From Kalymmatonema hyalinum WJT4-NPBG1 (GTDB taxonomy: Bacteria > Cyanobacteriota > Cyanobacteriia > Cyanobacteriales > Nostocaceae): a DNA stretch of 40,666 nt. The notes beneath the pieces were generated by a model. It had not been told where the DNA came from. It saw only the letters and a list, made by a program, of their open reading frames with translations, and did not search any database. Shown here one piece after another: positions 34,701 through 40,666 of the stretch. A program made the position numbers and the translations under genes. Position 1 is the first letter of the stretch. Each line of letters opens with the position of its first letter. Location of the stretch: positions 1 to 40,666 of the forward strand of contig JAHHIB010000081.1 of assembly GCA_019359075.1 (NCBI GenBank), in the 5' to 3' direction.

Positions 34701-35857
34701 AACCATTCCTTGAGTTGCTGAAGCGGGATGGGGAAGTGCGAAACTTTGAAGCCCAGATGCGGAAACGAGATGGGACAGTGTTTTGGGGACTTTTCTCTTC
34801 TTATCTGAATGCAGCCGATGGATACGTCGAAGGCGTGATTGCAGATATTAGCGATCGCAAACAGGCAGAAGCAGCATTGCAAGCCTCTGAAGCAGAACTG
34901 CGAGCGCTCGTTTCAGCCATTCCCGATCCGCTGTTTGTCCTTACTGCTGAAGGGCGACTGGTCGAAGCAGTCGAAGTGAAACCGAATCAGTTGTATCGAC
35001 CTATTGAGGAGCAGATTGGTCAAACACTGCACCAGATTTTTGAAAAAGAACAAGCCGATGAATTCCTGGGTTACGTTCGGCAAGTACTGAGAACCCAACA
35101 AATGCTCACAGTTGAGTACAGCTTGCGGATAGCTGAACAAGAAACTTGGTTTTCGGCTCGCATTGCCCCGATTCAGCACGAACAGGTGATTTGGCTGGCG
35201 CGAGATATTACGCTGCAAAAGCAAGCAGAAGCAGCCTCAATTTTAGAAGAACGCAACCGCATGGCGCGTGAAATTCATGACACACTCGCTCAGGCGTTTA
35301 CGGGTATTCTGGTTCACATGGGAGCCATTTCTCGATTAGCAAAAACTAACCCAGAAGCAATACCAACGCATATTCAGACCGTGCGCGATCTGGCTCGCAG
35401 CGGGCTAACAGAGGCTCGACGATCCGTTACGGCACTGCGCCCCCAATTACTGGCAGAGGGCAACCTATGGACGGCGCTGAAGCAATTTATCTCTAGTATG
35501 CAATCTTCAACTGAAACTTGCTTGATTTGTGAGATTGTTGGTACGCCCTATGCACTGCCCCCTGATACTGAGAATAATTTGCTGAGAATTGGACAGGAAG
35601 CATTCACAAACGCAATTAAATATGCCCATGCGAACGAGATCCGGATTGAATTAGTCTATGAATCTACCCAATGCTGCTTGCGAATTAGAGACGATGGACA
35701 AGGGTTTGAAGTTAGCAACATAACCCTAAGTCAGGGGTTCGGCTTACTAGGGATGAGTGAACGAGCGAAGCACATTGGGGCACAACTTTCAATTGACAGT
35801 CAGCCAGGGCAGGGAACAGAAGTAATTGTATCTGTGCATCGGGAGGCAGGCGTATGA
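28796..35857 (+). CDS. Hybrid Ser/Thr kinase - AAA ATPase - GAF - PAS - histidine kinase
   Basis: 2353 residues. Ser/Thr kinase ~1-270: Lys36, HKDINPSN with Asp132, DFG at 151, SPE at 179-181. The AAA/STAND-type ATPase starts ~300: Walker A GYAGIGKT (351-358), Walker B FLDDLQWID (479-487). A long helical, TPR-like middle region runs ~490-1310. GAF ~1328-1498. Five PAS-like domains lie at ~1508-1628, 1652-1770, 1776-1900, 1906-2022 and 2030-2140. HisKA_3 histidine kinase: His2161 in REIHDTLAQ and an ATPase domain with DDGQGFEV. The start fits the family and has GGGAGAGAG before the ATG. The stop overlaps the response regulator start (ATGA). A Gly/Glu/Trp-rich stretch (322-337) comes from a G-rich repeat. 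Its signal is unknown; the PAS/GAF set suggests a small ligand or redox cue. Confidence 0.92.
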   Translation: MIALAGIAFHCKIYSSSASVVYRGIRVQDGRAIIVKLLKQDYPSPEELIRYRQEYEITRSLKEEGVIKAYSQQDYQRTLVILLEDFGGESIERWMRQQPNFCPIPLSNFLRLAIDITDILGRIHAAGVIHKDINPSNIVLNPNTGVVKIIDFGIATRFNRTNPTFKSPHVLEGTLAYLSPEQTGRMNRMLDYRTDFYSLGVTFYKLLTGQLPFPTQDILELVHCHIARPPIPPHELNAAIPKPISDLILKLMAKNAEDRYQSAWGIKADLERCAEQLAEVGRIEPMPLGLQDVSEQFCIPQKLYGRVAEVEALWAAFDRVAGSEGVGEWGSGGAGEDIALPPHREMMLVSGYAGIGKTALVQELHKPITAKHGYFISGKFDQFGHNIPYSAIVYALQKLVQQLLGEPDEEVEVWRSRLLTALGSNGQIIIDVIPEVELIIGKQSPIPEVGATEAQNRFNLTFQRFVRAFCAKEHPLVIFLDDLQWIDSATLKLIELILLDEQTQSLFLIGAYRDHEVSPTHSLILMLENLRNQGAILQEIALTPLTLEPLTQLLAETLHHNPDTVRSLAQVVLCKTEGNPFFIGEILKLLYSENLLTFDAQQLSWQWNLAEIEAQDITDNVVELLLRQLQKLSEATQQILSIAACVGSEFDLETLEIVCEESPKAISLNLLAAIQAELIQPLSELDENLLVQEYKFLHDRVQQAAYALIDESQKQVVHLQIGRNLVEKTSPEQLSERLFEIVDHLNHGIELVSDQAERNEIARLNLIAGQKAKAATAYEAAFKYFTTGIQLLNPESWQSEYDLTLALYSEAAEAAYLSGHFDEMERLAEAVLNRAKTVLDTVKVYDSRIQAWMSRGDPKEALKTGLEVLQRLGIRLVEAPSQLDVQAGLEETASRLAGREIEDLINLPEMTEPVPLAAIYILASTVGVAYISAPALLVLIVCKMVNLSIAHGNAIWSLSAYAAYGMILCGVVQDFELGYRFGKLSLNLAKRSNNKRGSCKVLLMVNYPIPWKAHLKETLPSLAEAYQSGIESGEFEYASYCAAIVCYYSFFAGHELTELEQQTAIYRKATHQIRREISATYLAMLQQTILNLRGQSENPSRLVGGLYDEEQALSWTIAAKDGTGLHFFYSNKLILCYLFGEYEQAAKTATLAEPYLSRATSLFSVSVFHFYDSLIVLSLWANASSSEKAPWLNRVNANQEKMQKWAEHAPMNFLHKYHLVKAEKARVLGQFLEAEEFYEQAIQGARENEYIQEEALAYELAAKHYLARGLERFAQLYMKEAHYCYERWGAMAKVKDLETRYPQFFPQSSDVTYTPIHATSGTTSTRLDSAIDLATVLKASQAISSEIELDRLLRSLMQILIENAGAQTGSLILETSGEWTIEAACELNDSENVCTTQVLESMPMANRLPESIIQYVIRTHEPVILNDATHEANFIHEPYIQHNQPRSLLCLPLLNQSKLVGVLYLENQLATGAFTPERSQVLNLLSTQAAIAIENAKLYAQLNASKDRLTQFFEAMPVGIGVVDATGRPCYSNQRSVQLLGKAIDPAVTPDQFAEVYQFYLAGTEQPYPTERMPIIQALSGKRTAVDDLEIHQNSAIIPVEVWGTPIFDEQGNVAYALAAFQDITQRRQAEQLLADYNRTLEQQVAERTAALQRSEAKFRNIFENSQVGIFRNRISDGLILNANQRLANLLGFDSPEEIIGLEHSIDYFVNPSDRQYAHELMKRDGELRSYEAQLRKRDGTVFWGLLSAYLNAADGYLEGVVADISDHKQTEAALRQSEANYRNLLQTANSVIIRYDTQGRIHYINDYGVKLLGYEEHEILGRTLFETIIPDIETSGRDVKPLVHDLLRNPQLYPQGEGENLCRDGRRVWMTWSNQAIFNEQGEVVEILSVGNDITQRRQAEEALQRSETKFRTIFENSQVGICRTRLSDALILDANQRFANLYGFDSPEEIIGIEHTADYYVNPSDRQPFLELLKRDGEVRNFEAQMRKRDGTVFWGLFSSYLNAADGYVEGVIADISDRKQAEAALQASEAELRALVSAIPDPLFVLTAEGRLVEAVEVKPNQLYRPIEEQIGQTLHQIFEKEQADEFLGYVRQVLRTQQMLTVEYSLRIAEQETWFSARIAPIQHEQVIWLARDITLQKQAEAASILEERNRMAREIHDTLAQAFTGILVHMGAISRLAKTNPEAIPTHIQTVRDLARSGLTEARRSVTALRPQLLAEGNLWTALKQFISSMQSSTETCLICEIVGTPYALPPDTENNLLRIGQEAFTNAIKYAHANEIRIELVYESTQCCLRIRDDGQGFEVSNITLSQGFGLLGMSERAKHIGAQLSIDSQPGQGTEVIVSVHREAGV

Positions 35858-36483
35858 GCCAGTCTGTAGTAATCCGCATTTTGATTGTTGATGATCACTC
35901 CATTGTCCGCCAAGGATTGGCTGCGATGATTGAAAATGAGCTAGACATGACGGTGGTGGGGCAGGCGGGTGATGGGCAGGAAGCGATCGACCAATATCGA
36001 CAACACCAGCCCGATATCACCTTGATGGACTTACGGATGCCGCAAATGAGTGGCGTTGATGCAACCTTGGCTATCTGTGCTGAATTTGCCCGTGCCCGCA
36101 TTATTATTCTGACCACGTATGATGGTGACGAAGATATTTATCGAGGACTACACGCCGGAGCCAAAGGTTATCTGCTCAAGGATGCTGAGCCGGATGCACT
36201 CCTCAATGCCATTCATATTGTTCACAGTGGGCAACAATATATCCCGCCTGAAGTTGCTGCCAAGCTAGTACAGCGGATGAAAAATCCAGAGTTGACCCAG
36301 CGAGAGCAAGAGATCGTTCATCTGATGGCAGATGGCTTAAGCAATCATGACATTGGTGCCGCTTTGAATATTACTGAAAGTACGGTCAAATTCCACATCA
36401 ATCGAATCTTGAGCAAATTGGGCGTGAGCGATCGCACTCAAGCCGTTGTCAAAGCCTTGAAGCGAGGACTCACTGAGTTGTGA
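35854..36483 (+). CDS. NarL-type response regulator, partner of the hybrid kinase
   Basis: 209 residues. The receiver (7-125) starts IRILIVDDHSIVRQGL, with phosphoacceptor Asp59 in TLMDLRMPQMSG and lysine in YLLKDAEPD. The C-terminal LuxR-type helix-turn-helix is LTQREQEIVHLMADGLSNHDIGAAL, then ITESTVKFHINRILSKLGV. It overlaps the kinase gene by 4 bp, so the pair is translationally coupled and almost certainly a cognate two-component system: HisKA_3 kinases normally signal to NarL regulators. Its targets are probably nearby stress genes (36710-39291), inferred from position. Confidence 0.95.
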   Translation: MSQSVVIRILIVDDHSIVRQGLAAMIENELDMTVVGQAGDGQEAIDQYRQHQPDITLMDLRMPQMSGVDATLAICAEFARARIIILTTYDGDEDIYRGLHAGAKGYLLKDAEPDALLNAIHIVHSGQQYIPPEVAAKLVQRMKNPELTQREQEIVHLMADGLSNHDIGAALNITESTVKFHINRILSKLGVSDRTQAVVKALKRGLTEL

Positions 36484-36709
36484 CTGAACTTAAGTTCGGT
36501 TGCTGATTCGCTGTAGAGATAGGTCGCAACTGCTGTTTCCTGACTGCAAATACTCAACTCTGAGTTGGCGACAGCGCGGCATTCATTTCATAGGATGAAG
36601 TCATACCAATAACAGAGGGAAGTTCAATCATTCCAGTCAGGAGAAATCCCAGATATGATTCATGGCAATTCCCTGATGCAATGAAAGATTCTTTTCGCTA
36701 AAAAGTCCG

Positions 36710-37270
36710 ATGAATCAAGATAGTAATGCCAATCAACTCTTTCTTCCTCCCTCACAGCGCGATCACTACCAGGGGACGCTCACTGCCCCAATCGTACTCG
36801 TGAAATATGGAAATTATCAATCTCCTCAGTGTGGGGAAGTGCATCGGTTGATTCAGGCAGTTCAACAACATTTCAATTCTGTATTTGCTGAGGAGAATCG
36901 GCTATGTGTCGTGTTTCGTCATTTTATCGAGAACTCAATCTATCCTCAAGCACAAAAGGCAGCGGAAGTGGCAGAAGCCGCAGCAGCGCAGGGCCAATTT
37001 TGGCAGATGCATGAGATGCTATTCACCCATCAACACGCGCTGGATAACGGCTACCTGGTGGAGTATGCTAATCGTTTAGAACTTGATATCCCTCAACTTC
37101 TGCAAGATCTATCCAAGCAAAGGCACGTCGATCGCATTAACGAAGATGTTGAAAGTGGATACCAGAGCGGAGTAATCACTGCACCCGCACTGTTTATTAA
37201 CGGAATTCGCTATTGCGATCGTTGGAGCCTTGAAGAATTAACCACAACTATTGACACTGCAAGTCATTAG
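36710..37270 (+). CDS. DsbA-like thioredoxin-fold protein lacking CxxC
   Basis: 186 residues of the DsbA/thioredoxin_4 type. The first strand (TAPIVLVKYGNYQSPQC) places the active-site motif as SPQC, so only one of the two catalytic cysteines is present. The cis-proline loop is intact (ITAPALFINGIRY). Without the first cysteine it cannot act as an ordinary dithiol oxidase; monothiol or binding roles are possible. There is no signal peptide, so it is cytoplasmic. It follows the response regulator by 226 bp. Confidence 0.8.
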   Translation: MNQDSNANQLFLPPSQRDHYQGTLTAPIVLVKYGNYQSPQCGEVHRLIQAVQQHFNSVFAEENRLCVVFRHFIENSIYPQAQKAAEVAEAAAAQGQFWQMHEMLFTHQHALDNGYLVEYANRLELDIPQLLQDLSKQRHVDRINEDVESGYQSGVITAPALFINGIRYCDRWSLEELTTTIDTASH

Positions 37271-37322
37271 GCTTCCCGATCCCTGCTTCAATTTACATCT
37301 AACTTGTTTGCTAGTGCTAGTA

Positions 37323-37342
37323 AGCTATCTAATTCGATAGCT
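37323..37342 (+). terminator. Hairpin after the DsbA-like gene
   Basis: AGCTATC/GATAGCT with a 6-nt loop, about 50 bp after the stop. There are weak T residues further on, so it may end the upstream transcript. Confidence 0.35.
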
Positions 37343-37418
37343 AGCTTCTGCCTGTTTTGTTGAACAAATTGCCGTTGAAAAAGGAAAGCCCTACCCAAAT
37401 TCAAATGGAAATCACACT

Positions 37419-38240
37419 ATGAACATGCTCAACTTCAGGAACAGCATCCGCCTGCTTCTGATTGTCACTCTCTTTTTAGGAACTCTTACCCTCACTTCTC
37501 TAGGAGCCATCATGAGTACTGCAAATGCACAAGTCAACAAGCCCACGATCGTGTTCGTTCATGGTGCGTTCGCCGAGTCTTCTAGTTGGAACGGTGTATT
37601 GACGAAGCTAATCACGAAAGGTTATCCGACGGTTGCTGTGGCTAATCCTCTGCGCGGCGTTAAGAGCGACGCAAACTATGTTGCCAGCGCCCTTAAAGAC
37701 ATCAACAGACCGATCGTGCTGGTTGGGCATTCTTACGGAGGCGCGGTAATTACCAATGCCGTCAATGGTAACAGGAACGTGAAAGCACTGGTCTACGTTG
37801 CTGGCTTCGCTCCTGATGCGGGCGAGACTGCCGCCGAACTCTCAGGACGTTATCCGGGCAGCACACTCGGATCAACACTCGCGCCACCCGTTAAACTGCC
37901 CGATGGTGGTAAAGACCTCTACATTCAGCAGAACAAGTTCCACGCCCAGTTTGCTGCGGATGTGTCTGCTAATGACGTGCAACTGATGGCTAGCACCCAG
38001 CGCCCGATTACGGAAGCCGCGCTGAACGAAGCCTCCGGTGCGCCCGCATGGAAATCTACCCCGTCCTGGTTTATTTATGGCGATCGCGACTTGAACATTC
38101 CTCCAGCGGCACTGTCTTTCATGGCGAAGCGCGCTAACTCAAAGGAGACCGTTGTTGTGAATGGTGCGTCCCATGTCGTGATGGTTTCCCATTCAGATGC
38201 CGTTGCCAATCTCATCGATCGTGCTGCAACCGCGCCATAG
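37419..38240 (+). CDS. Secreted alpha/beta hydrolase
   Basis: 273 residues. It starts with a signal peptide (hydrophobic 11-30, likely cleavage after ...STANA, ~37), then the fold's first strand TIVFVHGAF with the oxyanion HG. The nucleophile Ser105 is in GHSYGG, the acid is Asp222 or Asp224 in YGDRD, and His252 is in GASHVVM. A complete catalytic triad implies an esterase-type activity in the periplasm or outside; the substrate is unknown. It sits between the DsbA-like and quinone-oxidoreductase-like genes in the cargo set. Confidence 0.88.
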   Translation: MNMLNFRNSIRLLLIVTLFLGTLTLTSLGAIMSTANAQVNKPTIVFVHGAFAESSSWNGVLTKLITKGYPTVAVANPLRGVKSDANYVASALKDINRPIVLVGHSYGGAVITNAVNGNRNVKALVYVAGFAPDAGETAAELSGRYPGSTLGSTLAPPVKLPDGGKDLYIQQNKFHAQFAADVSANDVQLMASTQRPITEAALNEASGAPAWKSTPSWFIYGDRDLNIPPAALSFMAKRANSKETVVVNGASHVVMVSHSDAVANLIDRAATAP

Positions 38241-38331
38241 ACGAAGCGTAAACGCATCTGGATACGTTGAGTGATATCGAATACCTTTGCCGTTGATTCT
38301 AAAGCAAGGATGGTTAGCAGAGATGGAATTT

Positions 38332-39291
38332 ATGAAAGCAGCCGTACTGACAACATTTGGTGGTGCTGAGAGTTTTGAGATTCAAACTGTGCCCAAGCCA
38401 ATCCCAAAACCTAATCAGGTTCTAGTTAGGGTGTGTGCGACATCGATCAATCCAGTTGATTATCAGACTCGCCGTGGTGACTATAAAGACTTGGTTCGAT
38501 TACCAGCAATTATCGGAGTTGACATTTCAGGAGTGATTGAGACAGTTGGAGAGTTAGTGACAGACTTTGAGGTAGGAAACGAAGTTTATTACTCGCCGCA
38601 GATTTTTGGAGAATCTGGCAGCTATGCTCAATATCATGTTGCTGATGCAGGGATTGTTGCGCTTAAGCCTTCTAACTTGTCGCACATTGAAGCATCGTGT
38701 TTTCCTCTTGCAGGAGGGACGGCTTGGGATTGCCTAGTCACGAGAGGCAATCTTCAAGTTGGGGAATCGGTTCTAATTCATGCGGGTGCTGGTGGCGTTG
38801 GCTCTCTTGCGATTCAACTTGCAAAAGCGATGGGAGCCTACGTTTTCACAACATGCAGTTCTAAAAATCTCGATTTTGTTAAAAAACTTGGCGCAGATCG
38901 AGCCATTGATTATAAAAACGAAGATTACGCGGAAGTTATTTGTCAGGAAACAGACGGGCTAGGTGTTGATTTAGTTTTGGATACAATCGGGGGGCAAACA
39001 ATCCAGCGTAGCCCAGAAATTATTCGCCCATTCGGCAGGCTTGTGAGCATTGTAGACACTGAAACGCCGCAGTCACTCATCGAAGCATGGGGCAAGAATC
39101 TGACTATCCATTTTGTTTTCACGCCACAGTACCGAGCAAAATTAGATGCTTTGACAAAACTAATCGAGCGCACTCAGCTTCGCCCCGTCATTGATTCAAC
39201 GCTGCCTTGGGATCAGATAATTCAAGCACATCAACGTCTAGAGCAGGGGGGAGCGCAAGGGAAAATTGTGCTGGAATTTGCCAAAAGTTAG
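38332..39291 (+). CDS. Second zinc-independent quinone oxidoreductase-like MDR enzyme
   Basis: 319 residues. The N-terminus MKAAVLTTFGGAESFEI is followed by a GroES-like domain (INPVDYQTRRGDYK). The cofactor motif is VLIHAGAGGVGSLAIQLAKAMGA, then LDTIGGQTI. It probably reduces quinones or reactive carbonyls with NADPH, as does the related enzyme at 24860, from which it is clearly diverged in sequence. ATGs at 38323 and 38287 are upstream alternatives; I chose 38332 because the family starts with MKA. It lies 92 bp after the hydrolase. Confidence 0.9.
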   Translation: MKAAVLTTFGGAESFEIQTVPKPIPKPNQVLVRVCATSINPVDYQTRRGDYKDLVRLPAIIGVDISGVIETVGELVTDFEVGNEVYYSPQIFGESGSYAQYHVADAGIVALKPSNLSHIEASCFPLAGGTAWDCLVTRGNLQVGESVLIHAGAGGVGSLAIQLAKAMGAYVFTTCSSKNLDFVKKLGADRAIDYKNEDYAEVICQETDGLGVDLVLDTIGGQTIQRSPEIIRPFGRLVSIVDTETPQSLIEAWGKNLTIHFVFTPQYRAKLDALTKLIERTQLRPVIDSTLPWDQIIQAHQRLEQGGAQGKIVLEFAKS

Positions 39292-39428
39292 ACTATCCTC
39301 ACAGATCACTTTAAATCGTCACCTGAAAAATAGCCCCAAATAGCACAACTTCAAATATTCGCAAATACCTTGTGACTATCGCCTTCACCAAGAACTGAAG
39401 CAGCCCAACTACGATGTAGGAGGACATA

Positions 39429-39737
39429 ATGTTACTGATTCCGCAAATCCCCAGAAACTTTTCACTCCGATCATGGGGCGATCGACTCTACCAAGTTTCT
39501 AAATCTCGTCTCGATCAAATCGAAATTCAAAACCGCAAAGTTGCTCGGCTGTTATGTCAATTGATTCCAGCACAATGTCCTTTTGAACGAGACTTGATCT
39601 TATTTGGTCGCATCATTGCTCACATTCCACCCCTTTGCAAGCTGAATCCGTTCTACGAAGAAATCATGATGCTTCGCTTTAAAGCACTACAGTTCTTGGC
39701 AGATGTGTGTCGTGAGGATGTCACGATTTATTGTTGA
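39429..39737 (+). CDS. Mo-dependent nitrogenase C-terminus family protein
   Basis: 102 residues, resembling the cyanobacterial family named Mo-dependent nitrogenase C-terminus (Mo-nitro_C). Conserved features are IPAQCPFERD, HIPPLCKLNPFYEE and the ending LRFKALQFLADVCREDVTIYC. The family is common in cyanobacteria, and its name does not mean it is a nitrogenase subunit; its role is not established. A perfect AGGAGG stands 5-6 nt before the ATG. There is no membrane or signal segment. Confidence 0.82.
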   Translation: MLLIPQIPRNFSLRSWGDRLYQVSKSRLDQIEIQNRKVARLLCQLIPAQCPFERDLILFGRIIAHIPPLCKLNPFYEEIMMLRFKALQFLADVCREDVTIYC

Positions 39738-39828
39738 CAGTTTCAAAATTCAAACCAGTCAAAGCGACAGCTATGGAAATAGCTAAAGTAATTCGATCTG
39801 AACTATTTCAGTCAATGAATTTTACACA

Positions 39829-40206
39829 ATGAAAACACTCCTCAAAAGAGCCGTATTATTCTTCGCTCTGCCTATCTGTATCTCAGGTTATTTCTCCTTG
39901 CCTGCCGCTGCTGATTCTACAGCCGACCTCATCTTGAGTACTCGATGCCAGGGTGGTTACAACATTAACATTTGGCGAAACTATCGGTCTGGTGAACTAC
40001 TTTATCGTGCCACCAGTCCTCACGGTGATCTAAGTTTGGGTAGAGGAACCAGTCAAGCGACAGAAGGCGTTCGAGTGTACAAATTTGAGAATGGCAACTA
40101 TGAATATTGGGTCTGGGATGGGACGTTGGATGATCCGCAGGCTGGGACATTAGAGGTCTATCAAAACAACTATCTTTTAATGCGACAAGCTTGTACGAGA
40201 AGCTGA
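39829..40206 (+). CDS. Small secreted protein
   Basis: 125 residues with a signal peptide (KRAVLFFALPICISGYF, cleavage probably after PAAA near 28). The mature part is beta-rich with aromatic residues (NINIWRNYRSGELLYRA, YEYWVWDG) and two cysteines, at 40 and 121, which could form a disulfide linking the ends of the domain. I do not recognise the family. It lies 91 bp after the Mo-nitro_C-like gene. Confidence 0.65.
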   Translation: MKTLLKRAVLFFALPICISGYFSLPAAADSTADLILSTRCQGGYNINIWRNYRSGELLYRATSPHGDLSLGRGTSQATEGVRVYKFENGNYEYWVWDGTLDDPQAGTLEVYQNNYLLMRQACTRS

Positions 40207-40277
40207 ACTTTATTCACTGGTGGATTGGGACTGTTGCTCTGAACTAGAACCTTCGTTATTCCATTGAGGATGGCTCT

Positions 40278-40496
40278 ATGACACACTCACGATTACGCAA
40301 TGAGAATTTCTCTGAGCATTTTGAGGTTACAACTCAAGCTGATTCTCCTAGTGACTCTCCAATCAATCATGCACTCATTGCAATGGCACAAGAGGTTGCT
40401 GAGTTGCTGAAAACTTGCTTATTCGGTACAAGTTGGTCGAATCGATCGCGTGGAATTGATAGACGGGAAGCGTTCTACCCAATGATCGAGTGCTGA
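40278..40496 (+). CDS. Short hypothetical ORF
   Basis: 72 residues, with a helical segment (INHALIAMAQEVAELLKTCLF) in the middle and no recognisable domain. A GAGGATGG run precedes the ATG. It could be a small genuine protein or a remnant, since it sits next to an incoming IS element. Confidence 0.3.
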   Translation: MTHSRLRNENFSEHFEVTTQADSPSDSPINHALIAMAQEVAELLKTCLFGTSWSNRSRGIDRREAFYPMIEC

Positions 40497-40592
40497 GTTG
40501 GCGAAGTCCTCGGTTAGTTTGAGTTTGTGCTGAAGGTCAATATTAACCCAAGTTGCTAGTTATTTGAGAAGGCGATCGCAAAGATAATAAAA

Positions 40593-40620
40593 TCCCCTCC
40601 AGTAAGAAAAACGGAGGGGA
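40593..40620 (+). promoter_or_regulatory. Hairpin sequestering the transposase Shine-Dalgarno
   Basis: TCCCCTCC (40593-40600) pairs perfectly with GGAGGGGA (40613-40620) across a 12-nt loop. The 3' arm is the ribosome binding site, ending 3 nt before the ATG at 40624. Transcripts entering from outside would fold and block translation, a known self-limiting device of insertion sequences. Confidence 0.5.
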
Positions 40621-40623
40621 ATT

Positions 40624-40666
40624 ATGTTAAATGAAACAATTGCTGTCTATGCTATCATTGACGACT
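40624..40666 (+). CDS. Start of a probable IS transposase (cut by window edge)
   Basis: The last 43 bases read MLNETIAVYAIIDD. I recall this type of N-terminus from cyanobacterial IS4/IS982-type transposases, which begin with a tyrosine/aspartate-rich IDD segment. GGAGGGG is a good Shine-Dalgarno. With only 14 residues visible the family cannot be fixed. Confidence 0.45.
   Translation, partial: MLNETIAVYAIIDD

Noticed and set aside
39429-39737. Nitrogenase structural gene
   Set aside because: It matches only the small Mo-dependent nitrogenase C-terminus family; no nif genes are near and the family name is not evidence of nitrogen fixation.
1-40666. tRNA or rRNA genes
   Set aside because: Reading both strands I saw no cloverleaf-like or conserved rRNA segments, though without a search tool a divergent tRNA could be missed.

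Overview
The window looks like part of a large plasmid, or plasmid-derived integrated region, of a filamentous (Nostocales-type) cyanobacterium. The evidence is the abundance of GCGATCGC (HIP1) octamers, cyanobacterial repeat families, a Mo-dependent nitrogenase C-terminus family protein, a Ser/Thr kinase-AAA-GAF-PAS-histidine kinase hybrid, and cyanobacterial-style ParA, ParB and ParM proteins. AT-rich plasmid backbone (about 1-21700 and 26150-28650) alternates with chromosome-like cargo (about 22050-26000 and 28700-40600).

Backbone, left part. At 126-2051 there is a P-loop protein, a preceding paralogue that lacks the P-loop half, and a single-pass membrane protein. A NarL-type response regulator (2056-2805, minus) follows. 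An IS1341/IS605-type tnpB element with a divergent 51-residue ribbon-helix-helix ORF (3386-3541) comes next. Then come two partition systems side by side: type I parA-parB (5158-6908) and actin-type parM with a small DNA-binding partner (7134-8560). A 20-bp palindrome, TAACCAAAACGTTTTGGTTA, occurs both inside parB and at the heart of a perfect 42-bp palindrome beyond tnpB, and is a strong candidate ParB site. A histidine kinase with a degenerate receiver and a small membrane protein end this part (8940-10323).

Transfer module (minus strand, 10328-21680 plus 26753-27121). A MobC-like accessory protein, a Rlx-type relaxase, a giant 2864-residue protein and a small coupled gene form a mobilization module, now split by the 22-26 kb cargo. 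The giant protein is the main discovery. Its first ~735 residues carry the motif series of two-barrel (double-psi beta-barrel) RNA polymerases of the QDE-1/YonO/eukaryotic RdRP type, including a DYDGD triad. Downstream it has an AlkB-like 2-oxoglutarate/Fe(II) dioxygenase domain and a NADAR-SLOG-NADAR block. This is the architecture of a polyvalent protein that could enter the recipient with the relaxase and act on incoming single-stranded DNA or on recipient defences. Upstream of mobC, duplicated 39-bp blocks containing a TAAGTGCG-like core are the best oriT candidates.

Cargo 1 (22057-25852): a twice-frameshifted LysR regulator, a short-chain dehydrogenase, an HxlR regulator and a quinone-oxidoreductase-like enzyme. 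Cargo 2 (28796-39291): a 2353-residue hybrid signalling kinase overlapping its response regulator by 4 bp, then a DsbA-like protein, a secreted alpha/beta hydrolase and a second quinone-oxidoreductase-like enzyme, which together suggest a redox or electrophile stress response. The right edge holds small proteins and the start of an IS transposase whose ribosome binding site lies in a hairpin.
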